A stretch of 64,000 nucleotides of DNA from Sulfuriferula sp. AH1 (GCF_002162035.1 NZ_CP021138.1:1054001-1118000), one strand, 5' to 3'; counted from the first letter of the stretch, positions 32,663 through 43,723 are shown. Translations and numbers: made by a program. The notes: generated by a model not told the origin, from the sequence alone.

Positions 32663-33316
32663 TCAGTAACCGAGGAAATCAAGCAGGGCGGTAGGGGTTT
32701 GAATAAATGCATCGGCATGCCAGCTTAGTGGATCATCCTGCGGGCCGATGTAGCCGTATTCGGCGATGATGGCGGGCATACCGCAGGCGTGGGCTGCCTC
32801 GATGTCGCGCTCGGCGTCGCCGATGTAGACGCAGGTGCTGGGTAGCACGCCGATTTCGCGGCAGGCCGTGAGGATAGGTTCGGGGTGCGGTTTGGAATTG
32901 ACGCAGCTGTCGCCACTGACAACGCTGGCAGCGCGGTCGAGCAGGCCGAGTGCATCGAGCAATGGCGTGGTGAGACGCGCCGGTTTGTTGGTGACGACGC
33001 CCCAGGGTATGCCCCGGGTTTCGAGCTCGTCGAGCAGTTCCATCATGCCGGGGAACAGCTGACTGTAGGGATTGGCATTTTCTTCGAACAGGTTCAGGTA
33101 TTCAGTGCGCAAATCGGCAAATGCAGGATGGTCCGGACTGATGCTGAAACCGGCCTGCAACAGGCCGGCAGTGCCGTGCGAGGCATAGGGGCGAATCAGT
33201 TCGAACGGCATTTCCGGCAGACCGTGCATCTGCCGCTGCTGATTCAATGCGTGGGCCAGATCGGGTGCGGTATCGACCAGCGTGCCGTCGAGATCGAATA
33301 ATACGGCATCAACCAT
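32663..33316 (-). CDS. gph: Phosphoglycolate phosphatase
   Basis: 217 residues. The HAD motifs are [13 protein letters not shown] (8-20), [14 protein letters not shown] (motif II and Lys region) and [13 protein letters not shown] (motif IV). The cap domain is of the Gph type. It removes phosphate from 2-phosphoglycolate made during DNA repair or by Rubisco oxygenation. It overlaps the end of ubiG by 8 bases, the common ubiG-gph pairing of proteobacteria. A closely related MupP function (MurNAc-6-phosphate recycling) has been shown for some neighbours of ubiG and cannot be excluded. Confidence 0.9.
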   Translation of the reverse strand: MVDAVLFDLDGTLVDTAPDLAHALNQQRQMHGLPEMPFELIRPYASHGTAGLLQAGFSISPDHPAFADLRTEYLNLFEENANPYSQLFPGMMELLDELETRGIPWGVVTNKPARLTTPLLDALGLLDRAASVVSGDSCVNSKPHPEPILTACREIGVLPSTCVYIGDAERDIEAAHACGMPAIIAEYGYIGPQDDPLSWHADAFIQTPTALLDFLGY

Positions 33317-34007
33317 GGCGACGGCAGGCCACGATGTAATTGACGTCGGTATCGGCTTCGAGCTTGTAGATTTTGCTGAGCGGGTTATAAGTCATGCCGA
33401 TAATATCCTGGATTTCCAGCCCGGCCCCGCGTGCAAAGCGCGAAAGTTCGGACGGTTTGAGGAATTTGGCGTAATCATGCGTGCCGCGCGGCAAAAGATT
33501 CAGCAGATACTCGGCACCCAGGATGGCGTAGAGATAGGATTTCGGATTGCGGTTAAGCGTGGAGAAAAATACCCAGCCGCCTGGTTTGACCAGCGTCGCG
33601 CAGGCGCGCACGATGGAAGCCGGATCAGGGACATGCTCCAGCATTTCCATGCAGGTGACTACGTCAAAGCTTGCGGGGTGCTGTTCCGCTAGTGTTTCCA
33701 CGGCGATACATTGGTAGTCCACGCTGGCGCCGGATTCAAGCAGATGCAGTTTGGCCACCTTGAGCGATTTGTCGGCAAGGTCGATGCCGGTCACCTGTGC
33801 GCCGCGATTAGCCATGGATTCGCTGAGTATGCCGCCGCCGCAGCCGACATCCAGCACGGTTTTGTCTAAAAGCTGGGCATGCTGGTCGATGTAGTCCAGG
33901 CGCAGCGGGTTGATCTCGTGCAGCGGCTTGAATTCGCTGTTCGGGTCCCACCATTTGTGCGCCAGAGCGCTGAATTTGTCGAGTTCGATCTGGTCGGCGT
34001 TACTCAT
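33309..34007 (-). CDS. ubiG: Ubiquinone biosynthesis O-methyltransferase UbiG
   Basis: 232 residues from the ATG at 34007, with AAGGA 8 bases upstream; the longer frame to 34085 overlaps secF and is rejected. The SAM motif [15 protein letters not shown] is at residues 51-65. [29 protein letters not shown] is the UbiG N-terminal signature. It catalyses the two O-methylations of ubiquinone synthesis. It lies 13 bases after secF. Confidence 0.95.
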   Translation of the reverse strand: MSNADQIELDKFSALAHKWWDPNSEFKPLHEINPLRLDYIDQHAQLLDKTVLDVGCGGGILSESMANRGAQVTGIDLADKSLKVAKLHLLESGASVDYQCIAVETLAEQHPASFDVVTCMEMLEHVPDPASIVRACATLVKPGGWVFFSTLNRNPKSYLYAILGAEYLLNLLPRGTHDYAKFLKPSELSRFARGAGLEIQDIIGMTYNPLSKIYKLEADTDVNYIVACRRHG

Positions 34008-34020
34008 GATTGCATCCTTG

Positions 34021-34965
34021 TCAGACTTGCGCGCCATCGGCAGATACATCCGCTTTGGGCTTGTTGTCCTTGATGAAGTGTTCACGCTTGACGCCGAACA
34101 TGAGCAGCAGCGGTGAAGCGACCAGGACGGAAGAGTAAATACCGAACATGATGCCGATGGTCAGTGCCAGAGCGAAATTATGCAGGGCTTCGCCGCCGAA
34201 GAACAGCATGGACAGCACCATTGTCTGCGTCATGCCATGGGTAATGATGGTACGGCTCATGGTGGTGGTGATTGCGTTGTCGATGATGTCCGGGATGCTG
34301 GTTTTACGCATCTTGCGCAGGTTCTCGCGAATCCGGTCGAAGACCACGACCGATTCGTTGACCGAATAACCCAGCACCGCGAGGATGCCTGCCAGCACGG
34401 TCAGCGTGAATTCCCACTGAAAGAATGCGAAGCAACCCAGAATAATGACGACGTCATGGATGTTGGCGATGATGGCGGCGAGCGCAAACCGCCATTCAAA
34501 GCGTAATGCCAGATAAAGCAGGATGCCGCCGGCCACGACTACCAGCGCCAGTGCGCCGTTGTCATACAGCTCCTTACCGACTTGCGGGCCGACAAAATCG
34601 ACGCGTTTCAGGGTGACGCCGGCATCCTGCGCCTTGAGCGCGGCCATTACGGTGTCGCTGGTCTTGGCGCTGGTGGTGTCCTTATGCAATGGCAGCCGTA
34701 TCAGTACATCCCTGGAGGTGCCAAAGGTTTGCACAGTGACTTCGGGCAGGCCGGTTTTGGTCAGGGTGTCGCGAATCTGATCGAGGTGAGCGGGCTGGTT
34801 GTAAGAGACCTCAATCACTGTGCCGCCGGTAAAGTCGACGCCCAGATTCAGGCCTTTATAGGCCAGCGCCCATATCGCGAAAAGGAAGGTGATCAGGGAA
34901 ATGGCAGTGGTGAGTTTGCCATAACGCATGAAGGGAATGTCGTGTTGGATGCGAAAAAATTCCAT
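34021..34965 (-). CDS. secF: Protein translocase subunit SecF
   Basis: 314 residues, six membrane segments. [13 protein letters not shown] (27-39) is the SecF P1 signature, and the second half has [15 protein letters not shown], the membrane D4 motif. With SecD and YajC it uses the proton-motive force to pull proteins through SecYEG. A GGA site precedes the ATG. The secD stop is 12 bases upstream. Confidence 0.96.
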   Translation of the reverse strand: MEFFRIQHDIPFMRYGKLTTAISLITFLFAIWALAYKGLNLGVDFTGGTVIEVSYNQPAHLDQIRDTLTKTGLPEVTVQTFGTSRDVLIRLPLHKDTTSAKTSDTVMAALKAQDAGVTLKRVDFVGPQVGKELYDNGALALVVVAGGILLYLALRFEWRFALAAIIANIHDVVIILGCFAFFQWEFTLTVLAGILAVLGYSVNESVVVFDRIRENLRKMRKTSIPDIIDNAITTTMSRTIITHGMTQTMVLSMLFFGGEALHNFALALTIGIMFGIYSSVLVASPLLLMFGVKREHFIKDNKPKADVSADGAQV

Positions 34966-34977
34966 GATTGATTCCTG

Positions 34978-36792
34978 TTAAATGGACACTTTTGCCAGGC
35001 GCGCACGGCGACCGTAGCTGAGGTTGACCAGAGCGCGCGAGATAGTCACCGCACTAAACATCGAGGTGAGGATGCCCAGGCACAATACGACCGCAAAGCC
35101 GCGCACCGGACCGGAACCCAGCCAGAACAGCGCGATACCGGCGATGAAGGTGGTGATGTTGGAGTCCAGGATGGTTCCCCAGGCGCGGTCGTAGCCCGCA
35201 TGAATAGCCGCTTGCGGCGAGTTGCCGTTGCGCAGCTCTTCGCGGATGCGCTCGTTGATGAGTACGTTGGCGTCGATCGCCATACCCAGTGTCAAGGCGA
35301 TACCGGCCAGGCCTGGCAGGGTCAGGGTGGCCTGCATCATCGACAGCAGCGCGATCAGGAACAGGCCGTTGGCTGTAAGCGCCAGCGTTGAGAAAATGCC
35401 GAAGATACGATAATAAAATATCATGAATACCGCAACGGCCACAAAACCCCACAGGTTGGAATGGAAGCCTTTTTCGATATTGTCGGCGCCCATGCTCGGG
35501 CCGACGGTACGCTCTTCAACGATATCCATCGGCGCAGCCAGTGCGCCGGCGCGTAGCAGCAGCGCGACGTCAGAAGCCTCCTGTGCGGATTCCATGCCGG
35601 TGATCTGCACACGGCCGCCGCCGATTTCTTCCCGGATGACCGGAGCGGTGATGACTTCGCCCTTGCCTTTTTCGATGAGCAGAATGGCCATGCGTTTGCC
35701 GACGTTTTCACGGGTCACGTCGCGGAAAATGCGGGCGCCGCGCGAATCGAGATTGATGTGCACAGCAGCCTGACCGGATTGCTGGTCAAACCCGGGTGAA
35801 GCGTCGGTGATGTAATCGCCGGTCAGAGAAACCGTTTTCTTTACCAGTATCGGCATGCCGCCACGCTCTGTATAGAGCTCATCGTCGAATGGTATCTGGC
35901 CTTGCAGCGCGGCGGTAATGTCATGGGTTTCGTCGACCAGCCGCACTTCCAGCGTGGCGGTACGGCCGAGGATCTCCTTGGCCTTGGCGGTATCCTGTAC
36001 GCCCGGCAATTGCACCACGACGCGGTCGGCACCTTGCTGCTGGATGATAGGCTCGGCGACGCCAAGCTCATTGACGCGATTGCGCAGAGTGGTGATGTTT
36101 TGCAGGATGGCGTTGTCCTTGGTGCGTTTCTGTACTTCGGCACGCAGAGTGGCGGTCAATGTGTAGTCGTTGTTCGTATCGTTTTCAGCGGTGACCAGAT
36201 CGCCAAAATTCTTGTTGATGAACTGATTGGCGAGCTCGCGTGTGGCGGTATCGCTGAAATGAATGATGACGGTTTGATGGTCGCGGCTAATCGATGAGTA
36301 GTGGATTTTCTGTTCGCGCAATTGGCTGCGGATATCGCCGGTATAACGTTCGACGGCTTTATCCAGTGCGGCCTGCATATCCACTTGCAGCAGGAAGTGC
36401 ACGCCGCCACGCAGGTCCAGACCTAGATACATGGGTTTGGCACCGATGGCGGTAAGCCAGTCAGGCGAGGCGGAAAGCAGGTTTAACGCGACGCTGTAGC
36501 CGTCACGAAAGCGGGCTTGCAATGCGTCCTTGGCTTTCAGCTGGGTATCGGTGTTATCGAATTTCACCTTGATGCTATCGCCGTCCAGAATGGCGTTGCG
36601 GTAGGTGATATGCGCCGCTTTGAGCTCGTCTTCCACCTGCTGCATCAGCATGGCGTCTGCCTTGATTGCGGAGCGCGTCGGGGATATCTGGACCGCAGGC
36701 ACTTCGCCGTAAAAATTGGGCAAGGTATAGATGACGCTGATGAGCAATACAGCGGCGATAAGCAGATACTTCCAAAGCGGGAATCGATTCAT
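34978..36792 (-). CDS. secD: Protein translocase subunit SecD
   Basis: 604 residues, with a single N-terminal membrane segment, a large periplasmic P1 domain (about 30-430) and five more segments. LGLDLRGGVHFLLQVD (123-138) and AIDANVLINERIREELR are the family signatures. It is the periplasmic motor arm of the SecDF complex. The gene follows yajC after 155 bases that contain a small AACCGC/GCGGTT hairpin but no clear terminator. Confidence 0.96.
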   Translation of the reverse strand: MNRFPLWKYLLIAAVLLISVIYTLPNFYGEVPAVQISPTRSAIKADAMLMQQVEDELKAAHITYRNAILDGDSIKVKFDNTDTQLKAKDALQARFRDGYSVALNLLSASPDWLTAIGAKPMYLGLDLRGGVHFLLQVDMQAALDKAVERYTGDIRSQLREQKIHYSSISRDHQTVIIHFSDTATRELANQFINKNFGDLVTAENDTNNDYTLTATLRAEVQKRTKDNAILQNITTLRNRVNELGVAEPIIQQQGADRVVVQLPGVQDTAKAKEILGRTATLEVRLVDETHDITAALQGQIPFDDELYTERGGMPILVKKTVSLTGDYITDASPGFDQQSGQAAVHINLDSRGARIFRDVTRENVGKRMAILLIEKGKGEVITAPVIREEIGGGRVQITGMESAQEASDVALLLRAGALAAPMDIVEERTVGPSMGADNIEKGFHSNLWGFVAVAVFMIFYYRIFGIFSTLALTANGLFLIALLSMMQATLTLPGLAGIALTLGMAIDANVLINERIREELRNGNSPQAAIHAGYDRAWGTILDSNITTFIAGIALFWLGSGPVRGFAVVLCLGILTSMFSAVTISRALVNLSYGRRARLAKVSI

Positions 36793-36947
36793 TTCATTGC
36801 CTTCTTTTAACCGCCACGGTAGCGGTTGTATGTGACATGCAGGTCCGGGCCGGGTTTTTTATAAGCATTACACAGGATAGGTCGTGTGAGGCGGGCTTCA
36901 TCGGACTGTATCCTGTGCGGGGTAATATGCGGATTCGCGTTGGCAAA

Positions 36948-37274
36948 TCAAATGGATTTGATCGTGCCTTTTGGCAGCATGGTCTGCACGGTGCTTTTTT
37001 GTACATTGGTGACGACGCCGTCGGCGATTTCCAGACTGATGAACTGTTCGCCAACTTTGACTATCTTGCCAACCTGACCGCCAGTGGTGATGACTTCGTC
37101 ACCTTTCTGCAAGGCGTCGATCATTTTGCCCTGTTCCTTGGCGCGTTTCATTTGCGGACGAATAATCATGAACCAGAACAGTACAAAAATAACAATCAGC
37201 GGCAAAAAGCTCATGACCGCATCCATGGGTGAGGCGGCTGTGGCAGAGGCGGCGTAAGCGTTACTGATAAACAT
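36948..37274 (-). CDS. yajC: Preprotein translocase subunit YajC
   Basis: 108 residues from the ATG at 37274, preceded by GGAG. MFISNAYA and a single hydrophobic helix (about 21-42) precede WFMIIRPQMKRAKE, the standard YajC motif. GDEVITTGGQVGKIV follows. It binds SecDF in the inner membrane. The frame upstream of 37274 is not conserved. Confidence 0.93.
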   Translation of the reverse strand: MFISNAYAASATAASPMDAVMSFLPLIVIFVLFWFMIIRPQMKRAKEQGKMIDALQKGDEVITTGGQVGKIVKVGEQFISLEIADGVVTNVQKSTVQTMLPKGTIKSI

Positions 37275-37311
37275 GGGTTGCTCCGTTTGTATGATTAAAA
37301 ATGGGATGATT

Positions 37312-38466
<1,155 letters not shown>

Positions 38467-38495
38467 TCAGATGGATTAGGGTTTGTGCATGAAGT

Positions 38496-39524
38496 TCAGT
38501 CGGCCCGTTCGATCAGCATCGCATCCCCATAGCTGAAAAAGCGATACTTGCGCGCAACAGCGTGAGCGTATGCCTGTCGCATCATGTCCATGCCGCCAAA
38601 CGCCGATACTAGCATGAGCAGTGTGGATTTAGGCAGGTGGAAATTGGTGAGCAGACGCTCTACCACTTTGAAGCGATAACCGGGTGTGATAAAGATGCTG
38701 GTTTCGCCTTCGCCTGCCTGCAGGTGACCTGATTGGGCGGCGGCTTCGAGCGCACGCAGGCTGGTGGTGCCGACAGCGACGATGCGTCCGCTGCCGGCGT
38801 TGGCTTGCGCAATCGCATCTACTGTGGCTTGCGGAATGGTATAGCGCTCGCTGTGCATGACGTGATCGGCGATGTTATCCACGCGTACCGGCTGGAAGGT
38901 GCCCGCGCCCACATGCAAGGTGACATGCGCGCGGATTACGCCCATGGCGTCCAGCTGCGCCAGCATGGTCTCATCGAAATGCAGGCCTGCAGTGGGAGCA
39001 GCGACTGCGCCTGGGTGACGCGCATATACGGTCTGGTAGCGCGCGTCGTCAGCGCGGTCCGCGGCGCGCTCGATATAGGGCGGCAGCGGCAACGCGCCGT
39101 ACTGCTCGAGCACTTCGAGCACGGTTTGCGGTACATCGAACCGCACATGGTACAGGTCGTGTTCACGTCCTAATACGGTTAGCGGCACCTGTTCGGCAAT
39201 GGTGATCTGCGAGTCTGTCTTCGGCGCGTGACTGGCACGGATGAAGGTCAGTGCTTCATGTTCGTTGATGACGCGCTCGATGAGCAGCTCCACCTGCCCG
39301 CCGCTAATCTTTTGGCCATACAGGCGGGCCTTGATGACCCGGGTATCATTAAACACCAGGACATCGCCCGCCTGCAGATAGGTGGGCAGGTCGGTAAACA
39401 GGCGATCGGTCAACTGGCGGTTTTTCGGGTCGACATGCAGCATGCGGCTGGCGGTGCGCACAGCGGGCGGAAATTGTGCGATCAGGGCGTCAGGCAGTTC
39501 AAAATCAAAGTCGTCAGTGCGCAT
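38496..39524 (-). CDS. queA: S-adenosylmethionine:tRNA ribosyltransferase-isomerase
   Basis: 342 residues. Signatures include [12 protein letters not shown] at the N-terminus, [17 protein letters not shown] in the first third, [16 protein letters not shown] and [15 protein letters not shown] in the centre, and [18 protein letters not shown] near the end. It adds the epoxycyclopentane ring from SAM to preQ1-tRNA. It is first in a leftward queA-tgt-yajC-secD-secF series. Confidence 0.97.
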   Translation of the reverse strand: MRTDDFDFELPDALIAQFPPAVRTASRMLHVDPKNRQLTDRLFTDLPTYLQAGDVLVFNDTRVIKARLYGQKISGGQVELLIERVINEHEALTFIRASHAPKTDSQITIAEQVPLTVLGREHDLYHVRFDVPQTVLEVLEQYGALPLPPYIERAADRADDARYQTVYARHPGAVAAPTAGLHFDETMLAQLDAMGVIRAHVTLHVGAGTFQPVRVDNIADHVMHSERYTIPQATVDAIAQANAGSGRIVAVGTTSLRALEAAAQSGHLQAGEGETSIFITPGYRFKVVERLLTNFHLPKSTLLMLVSAFGGMDMMRQAYAHAVARKYRFFSYGDAMLIERAD

Positions 39525-39597
39525 AAATATTACTAAGGTGTTGCAAGTGGATGGGGTTTTATGGATAATGCCGGACTTGTCAAACGCATCTCAAATA

Positions 39598-39684
39598 GCC
39601 GGGATGGCGGAATTGGTAGACGCAGCGGATTCAAAATCCGCCGCTGGAGACAGTGTGGGGGTTCGAGTCCCCCTCCCGGCACCA
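39598..39684 (+). tRNA. tRNA-Leu(CAA)
   Basis: 87 nucleotides with encoded CCA. The acceptor pairs GCCGGGA with TCCCGGC. The anticodon arm is GCGGA-TTCAAAA-TCCGC, giving anticodon CAA (Leu, codon UUG). A class II long variable arm (GCTGGAGACAGTG) and a T-arm with GTTCGAGTC are present. The fold is complete and the promoter region lies in the 70 bases after queA. Confidence 0.96.
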
Positions 39685-39718
39685 GGCAGATTTTCAGTAG
39701 TGTTCAGCACAGCATTTG

Positions 39719-39743
39719 AGCCCACATTCATGTGGGCTTTTTT
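39719..39743 (+). terminator. Rho-independent terminator after tRNA-Leu
   Basis: AGCCCACA, loop TTCA, TGTGGGCT, then a T-run: an 8-base stem ideally placed 35 bases after the tRNA. Confidence 0.88.
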
Positions 39744-39916
39744 GTTTCTATCGTGCCGCTGAGTTTTAGTTGTCTGCATCCTGACGAACGCCAACAGTCC
39801 GTTAACGGATTCGAAATCGTGCGCTATAAACCAAGTATCGTATCTGCCAACATGTTCAGTTGTGCCGACATGAGATATTTGGTTGAGTCTGCTTGCGTCG
39901 GATTTAAACACGGCCA

Positions 39917-40330
39917 TTATTTCTTTTGCGCTGACATCCGTTCTTCTTTCACACTGCGATAAACCGGCCCCCAGATGGGGTGCCCGGCTTCGGCCATGGA
40001 TAACTCGAAATTGGGGTCAAGCACTAATGCTCTTTTGAACTCTTCTCGACACAGTTTTTCACGTTCTGATATGCAATTTATGAATGCCAGATATTTATGT
40101 GCTGTCACCTGGTCGCTCTTGAATGTCAGCCCGTTATTCAGTGCGTTTTGTATGGTTTTCGCAGCGGTTTGATAATTGCCATTCTCATAGCTGTGGATAC
40201 CTGTAGAGAGTTCCTGTTCTGCTTTGCGTGGTGCGAATTTATCCAATCCTAAATCCCGTACTGTGTTTGAAGCGCAGCCGGAAATAAAGATTAATGGAAT
40301 CATGGATATGAAAATGAAGCGACTAAGCAC
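39917..40330 (-). CDS. TPR lipoprotein, TssQ-like
   Basis: 137 residues. A lipoprotein signal ends at FISGC (Cys near residue 19). A TPR-like repeat pair follows (ELSTGIHSYENGNYQTAAKTI, then YLAFINCISEREKLCREEFKRALVLDPNF), ending with PIWGPVYRSVK. This is the layout of TssQ-type lipoproteins linked to type VI secretion, but I cannot confirm family membership by eye. It is 11 bases after the kinase stop, in one operon with it. Confidence 0.6.
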   Translation of the reverse strand: MLSRFIFISMIPLIFISGCASNTVRDLGLDKFAPRKAEQELSTGIHSYENGNYQTAAKTIQNALNNGLTFKSDQVTAHKYLAFINCISEREKLCREEFKRALVLDPNFELSMAEAGHPIWGPVYRSVKEERMSAQKK

Positions 40331-40341
40331 GGCAAGCCTTC

Positions 40342-41889
40342 TTATTTGAAAGTGTATTTAATATATTTAGTAGATTCGGCTTTCAGCTCGAGTGTTTCCG
40401 AATACGGCGTGAAATTCAAATTTCTTATTTCAATTTTATGCTTTCCGGCAGCAACTGTCAGCTTTTTTAATGGTGGTGATACGCCCATTTCCTTCCCGTC
40501 TATATAAATAGTACCCCAAGGCAAAATGGCAAAGCTGACAAGTGCATTGTCATTATGCTGGCTGGGTTGCGTAACGGGCGAAGTGGATTTGGCCGTTTTG
40601 ATTTTTCTGGCGTGTTGATGGGTGAGTTCTGTGCGGTGCGGAGCAGATGTGCTTACTGGTTCTTTTTTTGTTACTGCGGGTTCCGCAACGATCGGTGGAA
40701 TAGGTGCCGATACGCTGTTTGCTGCGGCAGGTTTAATGTTAATTGGGTTGGCCGCAACTGTAACCGCCTGTGCTGGCCGGATATTTTGTTGCTGCGTATT
40801 TTTATGAGGCATCAGGGTTATGGCAATAGCCGGGACTAAAATGATGCTGGCAATAATCAGCGCTTTTTTGTTCAGCCCAAAAAATGGTGCATGAAAATGC
40901 CTTTGGGTCGTATTGGCTTGAATTGCATGTGTGTGACTGTTGATAGTGTTATTGTCATCAGGCCGTTTACTCAGTAACACGGTTTCTTCGCCCCGGGCAG
41001 ATCTGGGTTTGGATCTGCGATCCAGCGTTTTGTGTTGGCCAAGCGCTTTCGCTTCGGCTTCCGGAATGACTAGGTTGCTATGATTTCTGAGGTCATTTGC
41101 CAGTTCCTTGGCGTTTTGATAACGCTCGTCAGGTTCTTTGGCCAGCGCTTTGGTAATGATATAGTTGAACGTGTCGGGAATGCGTGGTGTCAGCGACTTG
41201 GGTGGTACAGGGGTCGTATTGAGGATGCGATACATGATGGTATTGATGTTGTCGCCATCGAATGGCGACTCACCAGTCAGCATTTCATACAGTATGACGC
41301 CTAATGCAAACAAGTCAGAACGGCCATCAACCGGTTTGCCGATTATTTGCTCAGGGGCCATGTATTTAGGAGATCCTATCACTGTGCCTGCACGCGTTCT
41401 GGAGCCGGTAGGCATTTGTGCAATCCCGAAATCCATGATTTTGGCAACGCCGTCGCGAACCAGCATGATGTTGGCTGGTTTGATGTCGCGGTGGACGACC
41501 CCGTTTTCATGGGCATATGCCAAGCCATCAGCAACCTGGGCGGCGATATGGACTATCTTGTCGATGCTCAGCGCAGTGTGTGCATCCAGTATTTCTCTTA
41601 ATAATTGGCCTTCCAGAAACTCCATCGCCATGTAGGCGGCGCTGTCCGTTTTACCGGCATCATAGATAGTTACTATGTTTGGATGATTGAGGCGGCCAGC
41701 GGATTTTGCTTCGCGATAAAAACGCTCCTCGAAATTGGCAAGCTCTTCCCTGGACAGGTCGAGTTTGATGGTTTTGATTGCGACAGTGCGTTCAATGAGC
41801 GGGTCGATTGCTTTATATACAATGCCCATGGCTCCTTGGCCAAGCTCGGAGAGGATTTCGTATCGGCCTAATTTTTCAGTTGGCATCAA
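40342..41889 (-). CDS. Transmembrane Ser/Thr kinase with C-terminal PEGA domain
   Basis: 515 residues. The kinase domain (about 8-270) is complete: Gly loop GQGAMGIVYKA, Lys in VAIK, HRDIKPAN (133-140), DFG (153-155), APEQ. A juxtamembrane stretch with EETVLLSKR (301-309) is a likely autophosphorylation site recognised by FHA domains. One membrane helix (341-360) is followed by a Pro/Thr-rich linker and an extracytoplasmic PEGA domain (450-515; GTIYIDGKEMGVSPPLK). PEGA implies contact with cell-wall or surface material. Its regulator and antagonist are probably the PP2C and FHA genes on the other side of the 300-base divergent region. Confidence 0.9.
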   Translation of the reverse strand: MMPTEKLGRYEILSELGQGAMGIVYKAIDPLIERTVAIKTIKLDLSREELANFEERFYREAKSAGRLNHPNIVTIYDAGKTDSAAYMAMEFLEGQLLREILDAHTALSIDKIVHIAAQVADGLAYAHENGVVHRDIKPANIMLVRDGVAKIMDFGIAQMPTGSRTRAGTVIGSPKYMAPEQIIGKPVDGRSDLFALGVILYEMLTGESPFDGDNINTIMYRILNTTPVPPKSLTPRIPDTFNYIITKALAKEPDERYQNAKELANDLRNHSNLVIPEAEAKALGQHKTLDRRSKPRSARGEETVLLSKRPDDNNTINSHTHAIQANTTQRHFHAPFFGLNKKALIIASIILVPAIAITLMPHKNTQQQNIRPAQAVTVAANPINIKPAAANSVSAPIPPIVAEPAVTKKEPVSTSAPHRTELTHQHARKIKTAKSTSPVTQPSQHNDNALVSFAILPWGTIYIDGKEMGVSPPLKKLTVAAGKHKIEIRNLNFTPYSETLELKAESTKYIKYTFK

Positions 41890-42189
41890 GTTGATACAAT
41901 TGATTAAGGATAGGAAATGGAATAAAGATAATATCCATAAAGGGATTGTGTATGATAGACGCTCGTAACATTAGTTTTTTCGATGGGTATTGTCAATACC
42001 GGACAGAGTCATTCTGGCTATTGTTCTCTGATACAGGTATTTAATAGCATATCAATACTTCGTGTCTTGCTTTTGTCTGCAGTCGAGTGAGAGAATGGAA
42101 CAGAATAAAGCAATGAATAGCATTGTGGAGTACGTGCGTTTTCGCATTGTTGGACAATAAATATTATAACGTCAGGGAGTTATTGACGC
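41890..42189. other. AT-rich divergent control region between kinase and PP2C genes
   Basis: 300 bases without a gene, clearly more AT-rich than its flanks. On the + strand TTGGAC-N-TATTATAA-like promoter elements lie at about 42150-42168, with AGGGAG at 42174-42179. A palindrome lies at 41986-42000 (see separate entry). No small open frame or RNA was found. Confidence 0.45.
41986..42000. promoter_or_regulatory. Palindromic operator candidate in the kinase/PP2C divergent region
   Basis: GGTATTG-T-CAATACC, a perfect 7-base inverted repeat around a single T, roughly a third of the way into the divergent gap. It fits a dimeric regulator that could control both arms of the module. Regulator unknown. 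Confidence 0.4.
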
Positions 42190-43020
42190 ATGACTTTGCA
42201 TACCCATTTGGAAATAGCCAGCGGAACTGATCCGGGTGTGGTTCGTACCTTTAACGAAGATAGTATTGCAATCGAGCGTGATCTTGGTCTGCTGATGCTG
42301 GCCGATGGTATGGGCGGGTATAAGGCAGGTGATGTGGCCAGTGCCATGGCTACCGATCTGATTACGGATGTGCTGAAACAACAGCGGCATAGTGAAATGG
42401 CGCAATCGATGCGTCAATTCAGTCAACTTTCGGATTCGTCCCAGGCGGTTAAATCAGCCATTGAAAAAATCAATCGGGTTATTTATCAGTCCGCCCAGAC
42501 AAATGAGGAATATCACGGCATGGGCACAACAGTGGTGCTTATGCTGTTTCATGATGGCTGGGCAACGATCGCGCATGTTGGTGATTCTCGGCTCTATCGC
42601 ATGCGTAATGATGCGTTCGAATTACTGACGCATGATCATTCGTTGCTTCAGGAGCAAGTGGAAATGGGTGTGATTTCTTCGGATGAGGCCAAGTATTCTC
42701 ACAATCGCAATCTGGTTACGCGTGCTCTGGGGTTGGATGTTGATGTCAAGGTCGATGTCTGTGAGATTGATGTATTGCCGGGGGATGTTTACCTGTTGTG
42801 CTCAGATGGTTTGAATGACATGGTGGATGATGCGGATATTGAGTTGGTCATGAGTGAGTTGCAGGCTAATCTGCCTCTGGCAGTGACTCAGTTGATACAG
42901 ATGGCCAATGATAATGGCGGACATGATAATGTATCAGTACTGATCGCTAAGGTGCAGGATGAGGTGAATCGGAAACGCAGCCTGCAGAACAGCTTGTTTG
43001 GCTGGCTGAAAGTGTTTTAG
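42190..43020 (+). CDS. PP2C-family serine/threonine phosphatase
   Basis: 276 residues. PP2C metal-site motifs are in order: NEDS, LMLADGMGGYKAGDVAS, TTVVLMLFHDGWATIAHVGD-SRLYR, SDGLNDMVDD and GGHDNVSVL. It should reverse the phosphorylation by the adjacent kinase; in T6SS clusters the same role is played by PppA. The FHA gene begins 13 bases after its stop. Confidence 0.92.
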   Translation: MTLHTHLEIASGTDPGVVRTFNEDSIAIERDLGLLMLADGMGGYKAGDVASAMATDLITDVLKQQRHSEMAQSMRQFSQLSDSSQAVKSAIEKINRVIYQSAQTNEEYHGMGTTVVLMLFHDGWATIAHVGDSRLYRMRNDAFELLTHDHSLLQEQVEMGVISSDEAKYSHNRNLVTRALGLDVDVKVDVCEIDVLPGDVYLLCSDGLNDMVDDADIELVMSELQANLPLAVTQLIQMANDNGGHDNVSVLIAKVQDEVNRKRSLQNSLFGWLKVF

Positions 43021-43033
43021 AGGCGGGATCGGC

Positions 43034-43723
43034 ATGGCAAAATTGATCGTAAACTTTAAGGGTGAGGTTCAGGGCCATTATTTTCTGGATAAGGACAGAT
43101 TCGTTATCGGCCGCAATGAGGATAGCGATATTTGCCTGGATGACCTGAGTGTGAGCAAGCTTCATGCGGTTATTGTTACCATAGGTAATGACCAGGTGCT
43201 GGAAGATACACATAGTGGCAATGGCGTCCAAGTGAATGGAAACAAAGTTGCCAAGCATATTCTGCAGAATAATGATGTTGTCGAGATCGGTGATTTCCAG
43301 CTGAAATATATCAATCAGCGCGCTACATCTAATATGGACTTTGATAAAACCATGATGCTCGAATCGGCATCCTTGCAGCTGAATGAATTGTCGGAAGGTG
43401 CTCGGTCTGTCGCCAGATCCCCATTGACTACGGCATTGGCCTCCGCCAGGTCGGTCAAGGCTAATTTTCCGTTGGGTGGCGTGAAGGACAGATATGCCGC
43501 AAAGGAAGTAATAGTCAGTCGTCCGTTAAAAACTTTTGGCCAGCCTGGTGTGCAGGTTGTCATGATCGCGCGACGGCCTCATGGCTATTACGTGACGCAT
43601 GTTGAAGGTAAAAAGCCAGCCAGATTGAATGGGAAGTCCATTGGTACTCAACCACATCTGCTGCAGGAAAACGATTTGATTGAAGTGGCGGATCAGAAGC
43701 TGATATTTTTTATGAAAAACTGA
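43034..43723 (+). CDS. Double FHA-domain protein
   Basis: 229 residues. The first FHA domain (1-95) has the phospho-Thr site: FVIGRNEDSDICL, SVSKLHAVI, NGVQVNG. A linker of about 50 residues contains DFDKTMMLES, with a Thr that could be a kinase target that the protein's own FHA domain would bind. The second domain (about 145-229; PARLNGKSIGTQPHLLQENDLIEV) lacks the GR and SxxH signature residues and is degenerate. It should act as a phospho-dependent switch downstream of the kinase, like Fha/GarA proteins. Confidence 0.85.
   Translation: MAKLIVNFKGEVQGHYFLDKDRFVIGRNEDSDICLDDLSVSKLHAVIVTIGNDQVLEDTHSGNGVQVNGNKVAKHILQNNDVVEIGDFQLKYINQRATSNMDFDKTMMLESASLQLNELSEGARSVARSPLTTALASARSVKANFPLGGVKDRYAAKEVIVSRPLKTFGQPGVQVVMIARRPHGYYVTHVEGKKPARLNGKSIGTQPHLLQENDLIEVADQKLIFFMKN

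Noticed and set aside
36805-36830. Terminator between yajC and secD
   Set aside because: The AACCGC/GCGGTT hairpin has no T-run in the leftward direction and lies at the secD ribosome site.
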